A stretch of 64,000 bases of DNA from Jannaschia sp. CCS1. Its GTDB lineage: Bacteria > Pseudomonadota > Alphaproteobacteria > Rhodobacterales > Rhodobacteraceae. The notes beneath the pieces are model-generated. The model saw nothing but the letters and a program-made list of their open reading frames with translations, did no database searches and was not told the DNA's origin. The stretch is taken from positions 4,149,501 through 4,213,500 of the forward strand of contig NC_007802.1 of NCBI RefSeq assembly GCF_000013565.1, in the 5' to 3' direction. The position numbers were made by a program, and so were the translations under genes. This document shows, one piece after another, positions 37,010 to 46,250 of this stretch (position 1 is its first letter; every line of letters starts with the position of its first letter).

Positions 37010-37705
37010 ATGCAAGTCCACCGAACGCCCACGCTCCTCCTGACCCGGCCCCGCCCTGCATCCGAGCGGTTTGCCAGGGGGCTGGAGGGCGCAGACATCA
37101 TCATCGCGCCGCTGATGGAGATTGTCGGCACCGGGGCCGAGATCGACCTTGCGGGCGTGCATGGCCTGATCCTGACGTCCCAGGCGGCGGTCCCCTTCGT
37201 GCCGCAAACCACCCTGCCGGCCTATTGCGTCGGAGCGCGAACCACCGCTGTGGCGCGCGGGGCGGGGATATCGGCAGACTTTGTGGGTGAGGATGCCGAC
37301 GCTTTGGTGCAAGCATTGGCCGCGCGCAGGCCAGACGGGCCGTTGCTGCATCTGCATGGCACCCATACGCGCGGGGATATTGCGCGGCGGCTGTCTGCCC
37401 ATGGTATCACCGTCCAAAGCCTCACATTATATGATCAGCGGGATTGCCCGCCGGATCCCGCGTTTTACGATGCGATAACCCGGCCCGACCTGATCGTGCC
37501 GCTATTCTCGCCACGCAGTGCCATCTTGTTCGCGGCCGCCAGCCAAACCCTGCGCGACGACACGGTCCTGCTTGCGCTCAGCCCCGCCGTGGCCCACGCG
37601 CTGCCGCCCCGGATGCAGACCCAAACCCGGGTCGCTGCCGCGCCCACGGGCCAACAAATGCGCGACCTGCTGGAACCATTGGGCGTGCAAAGGAATTCCC
37701 CCTAG
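37010..37705 (+). CDS. hemD: Uroporphyrinogen-III synthase
   Basis: 231 residues from ATG 37010; ATG 36983 would add nine residues, and neither has a strong ribosome site. HemD sequences are poorly conserved, but the two-lobe pattern is visible: [82 protein letters not shown] and [11 protein letters not shown]. It closes the linear hydroxymethylbilane to uroporphyrinogen III. The Mic60-like and hemY genes follow, as in other alphaproteobacteria. Confidence 0.87.
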   Translation: MQVHRTPTLLLTRPRPASERFARGLEGADIIIAPLMEIVGTGAEIDLAGVHGLILTSQAAVPFVPQTTLPAYCVGARTTAVARGAGISADFVGEDADALVQALAARRPDGPLLHLHGTHTRGDIARRLSAHGITVQSLTLYDQRDCPPDPAFYDAITRPDLIVPLFSPRSAILFAAASQTLRDDTVLLALSPAVAHALPPRMQTQTRVAAAPTGQQMRDLLEPLGVQRNSP

Positions 37706-37807
37706 AAGCCAGCGCGGCGTCATGACAGTTTGGACCGGGCTGACTCGGGCCACTTGCCGCGCTAGGTTAATGGGCAGGACTACATATTCAGCAGGGGGCC
37801 GCTATCC

Positions 37808-39214
37808 ATGGCGAAAAAATCGTCGACCCGTTCGGGACGCCAGAAATCCCAGGACGATTCTGTCGCGCCCGATGTCACCGACGCCGAAACGCTCAGCGCA
37901 GAGGGCACGGGAGAGATGGGCGGCGACACGATTGTCGTGGGCGATGACACGCTTGGCGAAGACGCGGTCGCGTCGGAACCCGAGGCTGGTGATCGCCTGA
38001 CCGTTGAACCCGGCGACACGACGACGGCGGATGCGGGCGGAGAAGATCCGGCCCAGACCGAGATTGTGGATACGGAGCCGGTAACCGAGACGCCCGAGCA
38101 GGACGCCGATACCGCCACGCCCGGCCCCGATGCCCAGGCGCCCGCACCCATCCCCGCCCCCGTCGTGGAACAGCGCGGCCCCGGCGTGGGCATGTTGCTG
38201 ATCGGCGGCGTTGTGGCAGCCGCGCTTGGATACGGCGCGGCGATCTTTGGCTTTTCCAACGAGGTCGACACCTCTGCCACCGATACCGCTTTGGCCGAGG
38301 CCATGGCCGCGATTGACGCGCAGCAAAGCACGATCAGCGCGCTGGAGGCCGACGTTGCGGCGCTGGCCGCCGTGGAGCCCCCCGTCATTCCGGAGGTGGA
38401 CTTGTCCGGCGTGGAAGCCTCGATTGCCGGTGTCGCCAGCGATGTTGCCGGCGTGGGCACAAGCCTTGAGGCGCTGAACGGACGCATCGTGACGTTGGAA
38501 GAACGGCCGATTTTCACCGGAGAAGTCGCCGCAGATACCGCCGCCTTGTCAGAAGCCGTTGAAGCCATCGAAGCCCGCATCGCGGAAGAACAAACCGCAG
38601 CTGCGGAAGCCGTAGCCGCCGCTGAAGCAGCCCGCGCCGAAGCTGCCGCAGAGGCTGAGGCCGCAGCGAACGCCGCCCAGGCCGCCATCGCAGAAGCAGA
38701 GGCCCAAGCCGCGACTGAGGCAGAGGCCGTTCAGGCGCAAGCCGCGCTGAGCCGTATTCAGGTCGCCGTGGCATCAGGCGCGCCCTTCGCCGACGCCCTT
38801 GCCGAGTACCCCGGTGACGTGCCTGCGGTGTTGGCCGAGGCCGCTGAAACCGGCGTGCCAACGCTGGAAGAGTTGCAAACCTCCTACCCGGACGCTGCCC
38901 GCGTCGCATTGCCCATCGCCTTGCGGGACACCGCTGGCGACAGTGCTGCTGACCGCGTTGGTGCCTTCTTGCTGGGACAGGTTGGTGGACGTTCCATAGA
39001 GCCACGCGAGGGCAGTGATCCGGACGCCATTCTAAGCCGTGCCGGGGCCGCCGTGGCTGCGGGCGATCTGCCTACGGCGCTGTCAGAAATCGCCGCCCTC
39101 TCCGAGCAATCCGAAGGCGCTCAGGGTGCAATGCAAGATTGGGTCGCGCAGGCCGAAACCCGCGTCGCCGCCGACGCTGCTTTGGCGGAGCTCTCCGCCA
39201 CGCAAGACAATTAA
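37808..39214 (+). CDS. Mitofilin/Mic60-like inner-membrane protein (COG4223)
   Basis: 468 residues. An acidic, Thr/Asp/Glu-rich cytoplasmic head of about 115 residues precedes one membrane helix (GVGMLLIGGVVAAALGYGAA). A long Ala/Glu coiled coil (about 220-310) and a C-terminal domain with AALSRIQVAVASGAPFADAL and VLAEAAETGVPTLEELQ follow. That architecture and the place between hemD and hemY are those of the alphaproteobacterial Mic60 relative implicated in shaping intracytoplasmic membranes. The acidic head is low complexity. No ribosome-site problem: ATG 37808 follows GGGGGCCGCT. Confidence 0.8.
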   Translation: MAKKSSTRSGRQKSQDDSVAPDVTDAETLSAEGTGEMGGDTIVVGDDTLGEDAVASEPEAGDRLTVEPGDTTTADAGGEDPAQTEIVDTEPVTETPEQDADTATPGPDAQAPAPIPAPVVEQRGPGVGMLLIGGVVAAALGYGAAIFGFSNEVDTSATDTALAEAMAAIDAQQSTISALEADVAALAAVEPPVIPEVDLSGVEASIAGVASDVAGVGTSLEALNGRIVTLEERPIFTGEVAADTAALSEAVEAIEARIAEEQTAAAEAVAAAEAARAEAAAEAEAAANAAQAAIAEAEAQAATEAEAVQAQAALSRIQVAVASGAPFADALAEYPGDVPAVLAEAAETGVPTLEELQTSYPDAARVALPIALRDTAGDSAADRVGAFLLGQVGGRSIEPREGSDPDAILSRAGAAVAAGDLPTALSEIAALSEQSEGAQGAMQDWVAQAETRVAADAALAELSATQDN

Positions 39215-39253
39215 GGCCCCGTTGCCGGGCCCCCTCACTAAGGATCGCGCCAC

Positions 39254-40783
39254 ATGCTACTTTGGTCGCTGCTGAAAATCATCATCTTCATCGCCATCGT
39301 CGTGGGGGCCGTCTTCGGCATCACCTTGCTGACGGAGATGGACAACCTCGGCATCCTGATCATCTTCGGGCGGGAATTCGTGATCACGCCGCTTCTGGCG
39401 GTGATCGGCGCGGTGATCCTGCTTCTGGCGGTGTGGATCCTGTTCAAGGTCGTCGGGCTTTTGGTGGCGTTCCTGCGGATGCTGAACGGGGATGAAACCG
39501 CCCTGACCCGCTACTGGAGCCGCCGGTCCGAGCGCAAGGGCTATGACGCCTTGGGCGACGCGATGATGGCGTTGGCGGCAGGTGAAGGCCGTCTGGCGAT
39601 CCGCAAGGCAGAGCGTGCGCGCAAGGCGCTGGGACGGCCCGAACTTACGAATTTGGTGGTGGCTCAAGGGGCCGAAATGGTCGGCGATAAGGCGCTGGCG
39701 ACCGAGACCTACAAGGCCATGGTCACCGATGACCGCACGCGATTTGTGGGGGTGCGCGGGCTGATGCAGCAGCGACTCGATGACGGCGATACCGACACGG
39801 CCCTGAAACTGGCCGAAAAGGCGCTGGTCCTGCGGCCCAAGAACGCCGATGTGCAGACAACGCTGATCTCTTTGCAGTCCCGTCAGGAAGACTGGCAGGG
39901 TGCCCGTGGCACGCTGGCGGCTGCCCTGAAAGCAGGCAATGTGCCCCGCGATCTGCACCGCCGCCGCGACGCCGTTCTGGCCCTGGCCCATGCCCGCGAC
40001 GCCATGGCGGAGGGACAGGTCGTGACCGCCACCCGCGATGTGGCCGAGGCCAACAGGCTTGCGCCGGGTCTTGTGCCAGCCGCCGTGATGTCCACGCGCC
40101 TTGCGGTGGAGGCGGGCAACAAACGCCAGGCCGCAAAGACGATCCGCAAGGCCTGGGATCAAGCGCCGCATCCGGATCTGGCCGCCGCGTTCGCGCTGAT
40201 TGAACCCGATGAGACGCCTGCCCTGCGCCTGCGCCGCTTCCGTCCGCTTCTGGGCAAGCACCCGACCCACCCCGAGGTGAAGATGCTGGAGGCCGAGCTG
40301 CACATCGCCAACGAGGATTTCCCCGCCGCCCGCAAGGCCTTGGGTGATCTGGCAGAAAGTGCGCCCACCGCGCGGTCGTTGACGATCATGGCTGCCGTCG
40401 AGCGGGGCGAAGGCTCCCCGGACCGCATCGTGCGCGGCTGGCTGGCCCGCGCCGTCACTGCGCCCCGGGGCAACCAGTGGCTCTGCGACAACTGCGGTCA
40501 TGTGCATGAGGATTGGACGCCGGTCTGCGTCAATTGCGAGAGTTTCGACACGCTGGACTGGGCCGAGCCGCGTCAGTCGGAAACCTCCCTCGCGGGTCCC
40601 ACCCAGATGCTGCCCCTGATCGTGGGCGCACTGGAGGATCAAAGCGATGCGCCCGAGGCAGCGCCCGAGGCAGGGCCTGACGCGGAAGAGGAGGCCGAGA
40701 TACTCGACGACACACCCGCCGAGCCCGAAGCGGCCCAAGTCACGCCGGATCCCACGCCAGAGGCCGAGGTTTCACGAAAGTAG
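39254..40783 (+). CDS. hemY: HemY-like membrane TPR protein
   Basis: 509 residues. Two N-terminal membrane helices (about 1-25 and 42-72) and the HemY_N pattern FLRMLNGDETALTRYWSRRS, then TPR-like helical repeats of A/L/R-rich pairs to about residue 400. Near the C-terminus is a zinc-ribbon-like CDNCGHVHEDWTPVCVNCE (two CxxC pairs) and an acidic Pro/Glu tail. It is the HemY of heme gene clusters, whose exact role is unsettled; this is not protoporphyrinogen oxidase. Confidence 0.88.
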   Translation: MLLWSLLKIIIFIAIVVGAVFGITLLTEMDNLGILIIFGREFVITPLLAVIGAVILLLAVWILFKVVGLLVAFLRMLNGDETALTRYWSRRSERKGYDALGDAMMALAAGEGRLAIRKAERARKALGRPELTNLVVAQGAEMVGDKALATETYKAMVTDDRTRFVGVRGLMQQRLDDGDTDTALKLAEKALVLRPKNADVQTTLISLQSRQEDWQGARGTLAAALKAGNVPRDLHRRRDAVLALAHARDAMAEGQVVTATRDVAEANRLAPGLVPAAVMSTRLAVEAGNKRQAAKTIRKAWDQAPHPDLAAAFALIEPDETPALRLRRFRPLLGKHPTHPEVKMLEAELHIANEDFPAARKALGDLAESAPTARSLTIMAAVERGEGSPDRIVRGWLARAVTAPRGNQWLCDNCGHVHEDWTPVCVNCESFDTLDWAEPRQSETSLAGPTQMLPLIVGALEDQSDAPEAAPEAGPDAEEEAEILDDTPAEPEAAQVTPDPTPEAEVSRK

Positions 40784-40843
40784 ACCAACTCCAATTTAGG
40801 TCTATCCAATCCGCGCGCGCCTTGCTATTAGCCCGCCCGGTAC

Positions 40844-40919
40844 GCCGCTGTAGCTCAGATGGTAGAGCACATCATTCGTAATGATGGGGTCGGGGGTTCG
40901 AGTCCCTTCAGCGGCACCA
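40844..40919 (+). tRNA. tRNA-Thr (anticodon CGT)
   Basis: Full cloverleaf: acceptor stem GCCGCTG (40844-40850) with CAGCGGC (40909-40915), D arm TAGCTCAGATGGTAGAGCA, anticodon CGT at 40877-40879 in the loop TTCGTAA, T arm GGGGGTTCGAGTCCC, discriminator A and encoded CCA at 40917-40919. Reads ACG threonine codons. Confidence 0.97.
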
Positions 40920-41408
40920 ATAAGCTCAAAAACTTTGTGCTGGATGGTGCTGGTCGGTGGGCTTGCAGGAAGCACATAGGTATCACCGTGGGGATCAATC
41001 GAGGTAAACTCACCTCGCGCCCGGACGCTTCCTCCCCCTATCCAGCAGTTAGAGATAGACAGCTACATAAGCTTGTTTTTCTCGGAGCCGCCTTCGCGCC
41101 TCTCACACACGCGCGGCGGAGGTGGCTGCGAGGGAAACAAACGGGTTTTCCTTGGTGAGCGAGAGTGTTCATGTCTTGGCCGCAAAGCGGAGCCGCGACG
41201 ACTTTGAATGGGATGCCGCAACCGCCCAAAGGCTCCGCGAACTAGCCAAGATCGTTCCTGCACCGCATCAAACGCGCAAAGCCTGACGGGAAAGGCACAT
41301 GCGTTCTGCTCCGCGGATTAGTTTCTGCACCTGCACGACGTTGTTTTTCCACAAAATCAGCGGGAAGCGGGTCAGGAAAGATCACAACTTTTATCTTGCG
41401 CCATGTCA
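40920..41408. other. 489 bp downstream of tRNA-Thr with a short plus-strand frame
   Basis: The frame after the TAA at 41068-41070 stays open to TGA 41284-41286. From GTG 41155 it gives 43 residues starting VSESVHVLAAKRSRDDFEWD, with no clear ribosome site. It could be a remnant of an element inserted next to the tRNA, or chance. I found no duplicated tRNA 3' end within the window. Not called as a gene. Confidence 0.35.
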
Positions 41409-42113
41409 CTACGTTCGGGCGGCCTCAAACTCCGCCCAGGCGGCCGCAAGTTTTTCGATATTGAAATCTGCGCTTCGTGCTGGACCAAGGACGATGGCCT
41501 CGCTTGCGAACACGGTCTCGATCGCTTGTTTAAGGTCCCCGATGACCTCATCTGGGATCACCAGGGCGCCGTGGCGGTCGGCGTGTATCAACTCGTCCTG
41601 GTGGACTTCCATACCCATGATCGTGACAGGGCCGCCGATATCGACAACATGGACAAACCCGTGGCTTACTCCGATGGAGCCTGCCAGCACCGGGAAACCA
41701 TCGTCAATAACGTCGAGGTCGCGCATCACGCCATTGGTGACGGCCCCCGCAAGACCCAGGCCCTTGTGGACGGCGACGTGGACCTCTCCCCACCAACCGG
41801 CGATACAATTGGGGTAGTCGCGATCCTCGACCACGGCTGCCGTGGGGCCACAGCCGTCGGCCATGGAGCGGAAATACTCCATCCGCCGCGCGCGGATCGT
41901 AGCGGGGTCCTCGTTCGGCGGGGCAAGCCCGGCAATCCGCGCGGTGCGGGCGCGGCCCACGATGGGCGGGTCGCCCGGTTTGGAATACTGCATGGTGCTG
42001 CGTGTGAAGCGGTTGAAGCCGCGTTTGCCGTGGACCACCTCGATGGCATTGCACACGGTTGGTGTGTCGACACGGCGCAAAAGATCGAGCAAATCCTGGG
42101 GAATCTTGGTCAT
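41409..42113 (-). CDS. RraA-like / HMG aldolase-type protein
   Basis: 234 residues of the RraA fold. The signature includes GAVTNGVMRDLDVIDDGFPV, in which the G-x-x-RD motif of the metal-dependent 4-hydroxy-4-methyl-2-oxoglutarate/oxaloacetate aldolases is recognisable, followed by VHVVDIGGPVTIMGMEV and HADRHGALVIPDEV. In the family, the Arg and Asp bind substrate and Mg. As the last gene of an ABC-uptake operon an aldolase or decarboxylase role is more likely than RNase regulation. It overlaps the cupin stop by four bases. Confidence 0.82.
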   Translation of the reverse strand: MTKIPQDLLDLLRRVDTPTVCNAIEVVHGKRGFNRFTRSTMQYSKPGDPPIVGRARTARIAGLAPPNEDPATIRARRMEYFRSMADGCGPTAAVVEDRDYPNCIAGWWGEVHVAVHKGLGLAGAVTNGVMRDLDVIDDGFPVLAGSIGVSHGFVHVVDIGGPVTIMGMEVHQDELIHADRHGALVIPDEVIGDLKQAIETVFASEAIVLGPARSADFNIEKLAAAWAEFEAART

Positions 42114-43084
42114 GAAAGCTCCATCGTGGCGCCAGCGGGGTCGTCTGTTGTGCGGATGCGGTAGAGGCTTGCCTCGCCGGTCATGGATGGCGTGAGGCTA
42201 CGGGTAAGTCCCACGGGAACGTTGCACGTATCGCCGGGGTTCAGCAGCGCTTCGCCGCCCTCCCACGACAGGTTCCAATGGCCGCGCATAGGCATCAGAA
42301 CCTCGGGACCGTCGCAGGTGTAAGGCTCGGTCAGCGAGGTGCGCGTGATGAAATCCACCTCAAATCCGGGGCGGTCGCGCAGCTTGGCCTCGGCCCCGAT
42401 AACCTTCGCTGGCGCGCGATCTGCCAGCGCCATCAGGTCCAGATAACGGGCCACGTAATGGGGCACGACTTGGGCAGTGGTCGGCTCGGGGAACGCTTTC
42501 AGCTCCGCATCCGAGAGCAGCTGCATGGGCTTCACGCCGTCCGGCAAGGTCTCCCCTTTCTTGGTGTCGTAAAGCCGCCCGGTCTCGGCCAGCACCAGCC
42601 CATGATGGGCCGCGTCCTCGATCACCTGGGGCGCCCAAAGCACACCGCCGCCTGCATCATCGCCGCCCAATACGGCCATGATCATTCCGTAATCCGTGCC
42701 GATGTTCTCAAACCCGCGGAAAATGCCGGTGGGGATGTTGATGATATCCCCCTCTTCCAGCGTAACCTCGCCCGCATCGCCCCAACGCCCCCAGAAGAAC
42801 CTCCAGCGGCCTTTCAGGACAAAGAACACCTCCGCCGTGCGGTGGGAATGAAGCGAGTTCCGGCATTTCGGCGGTTGCCCCGCAGCCCCGATGTTGAAGC
42901 CGATCTTGTCGGCGATGTGGACGTGTTGGTCCGGGCTTTCGCTGACGCCGCCGCCAATGATCGTAAAGTTTTCTTTCTGGTCGCTGCCCGGCGTGTGTGC
43001 GTCAATAAATGCGGTCTTGCAGGGCTTTAAGTCGCCGTAGCGCACGATGTTCTGCTCCATCGCAATCACGTTTAGGTCTTTCAT
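42110..43084 (-). CDS. Double-cupin protein
   Basis: 324 residues from ATG 43084 with GAGAGGA upstream (ATG 43060 also in frame). The first cupin has SLHSHRTAEVFFVLKGRWRF, giving His-x-His and Glu ligands, then GDIINIPTGIFRGFENIGTD; the usual fourth His is replaced by Arg/Phe. The second cupin (PMRGHWNLSWEGGEALLNPG) lacks the HxH. Such bicupins include dioxygenases and isomerases; the substrate here is unknown. Coupled to the RraA-like gene. Confidence 0.8.
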   Translation of the reverse strand: MKDLNVIAMEQNIVRYGDLKPCKTAFIDAHTPGSDQKENFTIIGGGVSESPDQHVHIADKIGFNIGAAGQPPKCRNSLHSHRTAEVFFVLKGRWRFFWGRWGDAGEVTLEEGDIINIPTGIFRGFENIGTDYGMIMAVLGGDDAGGGVLWAPQVIEDAAHHGLVLAETGRLYDTKKGETLPDGVKPMQLLSDAELKAFPEPTTAQVVPHYVARYLDLMALADRAPAKVIGAEAKLRDRPGFEVDFITRTSLTEPYTCDGPEVLMPMRGHWNLSWEGGEALLNPGDTCNVPVGLTRSLTPSMTGEASLYRIRTTDDPAGATMELS

Positions 43085-43113
43085 GTCGTCCTCTCGGTCG
43101 GTCTGATCGGTGC

Positions 43114-44256
43114 CTAGACCACGGGGTCCGGTGCCAGCTGACGAAGCAGATCAAACTCGTTGAACTGCATCCATTCCTCGGTGATCGTCTCACCTTCGAT
43201 CTTGTGTTGGGTGATGCCCCAGATGCGGACCTCGCGGCCCGTAGGCGTGCCGTATGGACCAAATCCGCCATGACTGCCGGTGGCGGACCAGCGCAGCGAC
43301 GACCAGGTCGTGCCCTTGCCGTCCTCCATGTAGTAAAGCGCCTCGGGCTCAAAACTGAGATCGGGGAACATGGCCAGAAGTGACAGCAGCGCAGATTGAT
43401 ATTGCGCGAGGCTACGGTAACTGCGGTTGGTGGGGCCTTGGTAATTCAGCGCCGGTGCATAGGCGCGGGTGAGCCGCGACAGCATGCGCCGGTTCCACAC
43501 GTCCTGCGTCATGGAGCAGAGGAAATCGGCCACGTCGAACGGCCCATCGCCGCGAGGTGTCCCGTGGGCAGGCTTGCCTTGGCCGGGCACGCGGGTGCGG
43601 CCAGACGCGGCAAAGAGGGGGTCCGTCTCGATCCCTATCGCGCGGGCCGTGGCGGCCAAAGCCCTCAAATCAAACCCTAATTGCTGGAGCATCGCGCCGA
43701 GATTGTATTGGACGTGTTCTTCGAAAATCTCGTTCTCGCGGGCGACGCAATTGGCGATGCACCAGACGTTGACGGGCCGCATCGTGGGCGGCCCCCAACG
43801 CGAGAACCCGGTATTGGTGCCCTTGATCACGGTGCGATGGGAGGTGTGGAACCCGTGTTCTGCATCGCCCGCCCAGATCACTTCATCGGCATAAAGTTTC
43901 ACATCGGGGAAGGCATTGATCGTATGGGTCGTGTCGGCCACGATCTTGTCGCGTCCGTATTGCAGGCCCACGTCATCCCAGACCCGGCAATTATGGGCAT
44001 AAGTGTCGTAAATGTAGCCGATGTCCTTCTCTTCCCAGATGCGGTGGGTGATGCGGACGATGTAGTCAATGATGTTGACGTATTGGTCCTCGAACCCGGT
44101 CATGTCCTGCTTGGCGCCTTGGCCATTCGTCAAAAAACGATCCGTGCCGCCGCGTGTGTAATCGTGCAGCGAGACCCTTAGATCGCGGGGCATCAACTCG
44201 CGCGGAACGGCAAGAAGCGCATGCTCGGGTTTTGCTTTTGCGGGGACTTTTGCCAT
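43114..44256 (-). CDS. Tandem SnoaL-like (NTF2-fold) protein
   Basis: 380 residues with two SnoaL-like halves. Half one: IIDYIVRITHRIWEEKDIGY, YAHNCRVWDDVGLQYGRDKI, WCIANCVARENEIFEEH. Half two: ADFLCSMTQDVWNRRMLSRL, QYQSALLSLLAMFPDLSFEP, ITQHKIEGETITEEWMQFNE. Single SnoaL domains are ester cyclases, hydratases or isomerases; the fused pair is unusual. Its ATG shares a base with the ATPase stop (TGATG), so it is tightly coupled to the transporter and probably acts on the imported compound. Confidence 0.78.
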   Translation of the reverse strand: MAKVPAKAKPEHALLAVPRELMPRDLRVSLHDYTRGGTDRFLTNGQGAKQDMTGFEDQYVNIIDYIVRITHRIWEEKDIGYIYDTYAHNCRVWDDVGLQYGRDKIVADTTHTINAFPDVKLYADEVIWAGDAEHGFHTSHRTVIKGTNTGFSRWGPPTMRPVNVWCIANCVARENEIFEEHVQYNLGAMLQQLGFDLRALAATARAIGIETDPLFAASGRTRVPGQGKPAHGTPRGDGPFDVADFLCSMTQDVWNRRMLSRLTRAYAPALNYQGPTNRSYRSLAQYQSALLSLLAMFPDLSFEPEALYYMEDGKGTTWSSLRWSATGSHGGFGPYGTPTGREVRIWGITQHKIEGETITEEWMQFNEFDLLRQLAPDPVV

Positions 44257-45323
44257 CAGGGCCCTCCCATCCGAATGCGATCCCCGCTTTCTGGATCAAA
44301 GAGGTAAAGGTGGTCAGGGTTCAGCTTGATGCCCACCACGTCGTCCTGCTCTTTACGCAAGTGCCGATCGCCACGCGCGATGACGCGCTGCTTGCCCCAT
44401 TGCACGGTCAGCAGCGTGCTTTCACCTGTGTTTTCAAAGGCATAGATCTTCACGTCGATGTCGCCCGCGCCCGCATCATGAACGCTCATATCATCCGCCC
44501 GGACGCCAAGAATTGCGTTCTGGCGATCCGGGCCGCCGATGCCTACCAGTCGCGTGCCGCCTGTGGTGACGAACATGCCGGATTGCACGGAGCCGTTGAT
44601 CAGGTTCATCGCTGGCGAGCCGATAAAACCTGCCACAAAAACGTTGGCGGGGTCGTTGTAGATGTCGTCGGGCGTGCCGAGTTGCTGGATGATCCCGTGG
44701 CGCATGACGGCGACGCGGTCAGCCAGCGTCATCGCCTCGATCTGGTCATGAGTGACGTAGACGGTGGTGATCTGCAGCGCGCGGCTGAGGTGCTTTAGCT
44801 CCGCGCGCATGGTGACGCGCAGTTTCGCGTCGAGGTTCGACAGCGGCTCATCCATCAGGAATACTTTGGGCGTGCGCACGATGGCACGGGCCAGCGCCAC
44901 GCGTTGCCGTTGGCCGCCGGACAGCGCCTTGGGTTTGCGGTGCAAAAACTCGGTCAATTCAACCTGTTCCGCCGCACGTTCCACCCGTGGTTTGATGTCT
45001 GCCTTGGGGGTGCCGCGTACCTTCAACGGGTAGGCAATATTGTCGTAGATCGTCATATGCGGATAGAGGCCGTAGTTCTGGAACACCATCGCCACGTCGC
45101 GGTCTTTGGGCAGGTCATCGTTGACCATGCGGTCACCGATCCAGATCTCTCCATCCGTGGGATCTTCCAGCCCCGCGATCATCCGCATCGTCGTGGTCTT
45201 ACCGCACCCCGATGGGCCGAGCAGCACCAGAAATTCCTCGTCGTGGATGTCGAGGGATTGGTTGTCGACCCCGATGAAATCCCCCCAGCGCTTGGTGAGG
45301 TTCTTGAGCTTGATCTCAGCCAT
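44256..45323 (-). CDS. Sugar-type ABC transporter ATP-binding protein (MalK/UgpC family)
   Basis: 355 residues. Walker A LLGPSGCGKTTTMRMIAG, Q-loop VFQNYGLYPH, signature LSGGQRQRVALARAIV, Walker B VFLMDEPLSNLD and switch His in VYVTHDQIEAMTLADR, followed by a TOBE regulatory domain (LGVRADDMSVHD). Full set of catalytic residues. It energises the permease pair encoded upstream. A 99-bp gap with a hairpin separates it from the MalG-type gene. Confidence 0.95.
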   Translation of the reverse strand: MAEIKLKNLTKRWGDFIGVDNQSLDIHDEEFLVLLGPSGCGKTTTMRMIAGLEDPTDGEIWIGDRMVNDDLPKDRDVAMVFQNYGLYPHMTIYDNIAYPLKVRGTPKADIKPRVERAAEQVELTEFLHRKPKALSGGQRQRVALARAIVRTPKVFLMDEPLSNLDAKLRVTMRAELKHLSRALQITTVYVTHDQIEAMTLADRVAVMRHGIIQQLGTPDDIYNDPANVFVAGFIGSPAMNLINGSVQSGMFVTTGGTRLVGIGGPDRQNAILGVRADDMSVHDAGAGDIDVKIYAFENTGESTLLTVQWGKQRVIARGDRHLRKEQDDVVGIKLNPDHLYLFDPESGDRIRMGGP

Positions 45324-45362
45324 TTTGGGGGGCCTTTCGGGGGGGAGTGAACCTGTAATTAT

Positions 45363-45387
45363 CCTGTAGTTTTTCCGTAACTACAGG
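45363..45387 (-). promoter_or_regulatory. Intercistronic hairpin between permease and ATPase genes
   Basis: CCTGTAGTT (45363-45371) pairs perfectly with AACTACAGG (45379-45387) around seven bases. No T-tract, so more likely an mRNA-stability or partial-termination element giving more permease message than ATPase. Confidence 0.5.
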
Positions 45388-45422
45388 TGTGGTGGCGACC
45401 GACGCGCAGGGACGACCAAAAA

Positions 45423-46250
45423 TCATCGCACCGCCCCCATCGTCATGCCCTGGACGAAGTACTTGCGGATGGCCAAAGCGAGGACGAACATCGGAGCCAT
45501 GATGATGATGCCCGCGGCGGATAGCAGGTTCCACAAATCGCCTTCCTCGCCCCGGAAGAGGGCAAGACCGATGGGCAGGGTCACGGCGTCTCGGTTCGTC
45601 AGGAACAGCGCGAAAAGGAACTCGTTCCACGCCAGGATGAAACAAAAGATCGACGCGGTCACGAGGCCGGGGGCCGCCATAGGCAAGACGATGTTCTTGA
45701 TCACTTGCAGGCGCGACGAGCCGTCGACCATTGCGGCCTCCTCCGTGTCCATGGGGATGCTGTCGATGAAACCTTTGATCATCCAGATCGCAAAGGGCAT
45801 GACGATGGCGAGGTTCACGAGGATCAGCCCGATCCGCGTGTCCAGAAGGCCAATATCGCGGAACATGATGAAGAAGGGCAGGATGATCACCACCGCCGGC
45901 ACGAATTGGGTGGCGAGGATGACGACGAGGATGGTCGTCTCGAACTTCAGACGGAACCGACTGAATGAGTATGCCGCCATGGTGGCGATGGGAATGGCGA
46001 AGATTACGGTGATGAACGCCACGATGGTGGAATTGAAAAGCTTCGCACCGAGGTTGTAGGGCTCCTCAAACACCGTGCCGTAGTTCTCCAAAGTGGGGGT
46101 GAAGAACAGACGCAGTTGGTAGACTTCCACGTGGGATTTGAACGACGCGAGGAAGATCCAGATGATCGGGACCAGCATGATGAAGGCGGCCAGCACGATC
46201 AGAACGGACTGGATCGCGCGCCACATCTGTTTTTTCTGTTTACCGGTCAT
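45423..46250 (-). CDS. Carbohydrate ABC transporter permease (MalG type)
   Basis: 275 residues from ATG 46250, overlapping the MalF-type stop by four bases. Six membrane helices. The EAA coupling loop is GFIDSIPMDTEEAAMVDGSS. The C-terminal NEFLFALFLTNRDAVTLPIG and YFVQGMTMGAVR are typical of the CUT1 family. It forms the channel with the MalF-type partner. Confidence 0.93.
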   Translation of the reverse strand: MTGKQKKQMWRAIQSVLIVLAAFIMLVPIIWIFLASFKSHVEVYQLRLFFTPTLENYGTVFEEPYNLGAKLFNSTIVAFITVIFAIPIATMAAYSFSRFRLKFETTILVVILATQFVPAVVIILPFFIMFRDIGLLDTRIGLILVNLAIVMPFAIWMIKGFIDSIPMDTEEAAMVDGSSRLQVIKNIVLPMAAPGLVTASIFCFILAWNEFLFALFLTNRDAVTLPIGLALFRGEEGDLWNLLSAAGIIIMAPMFVLALAIRKYFVQGMTMGAVR

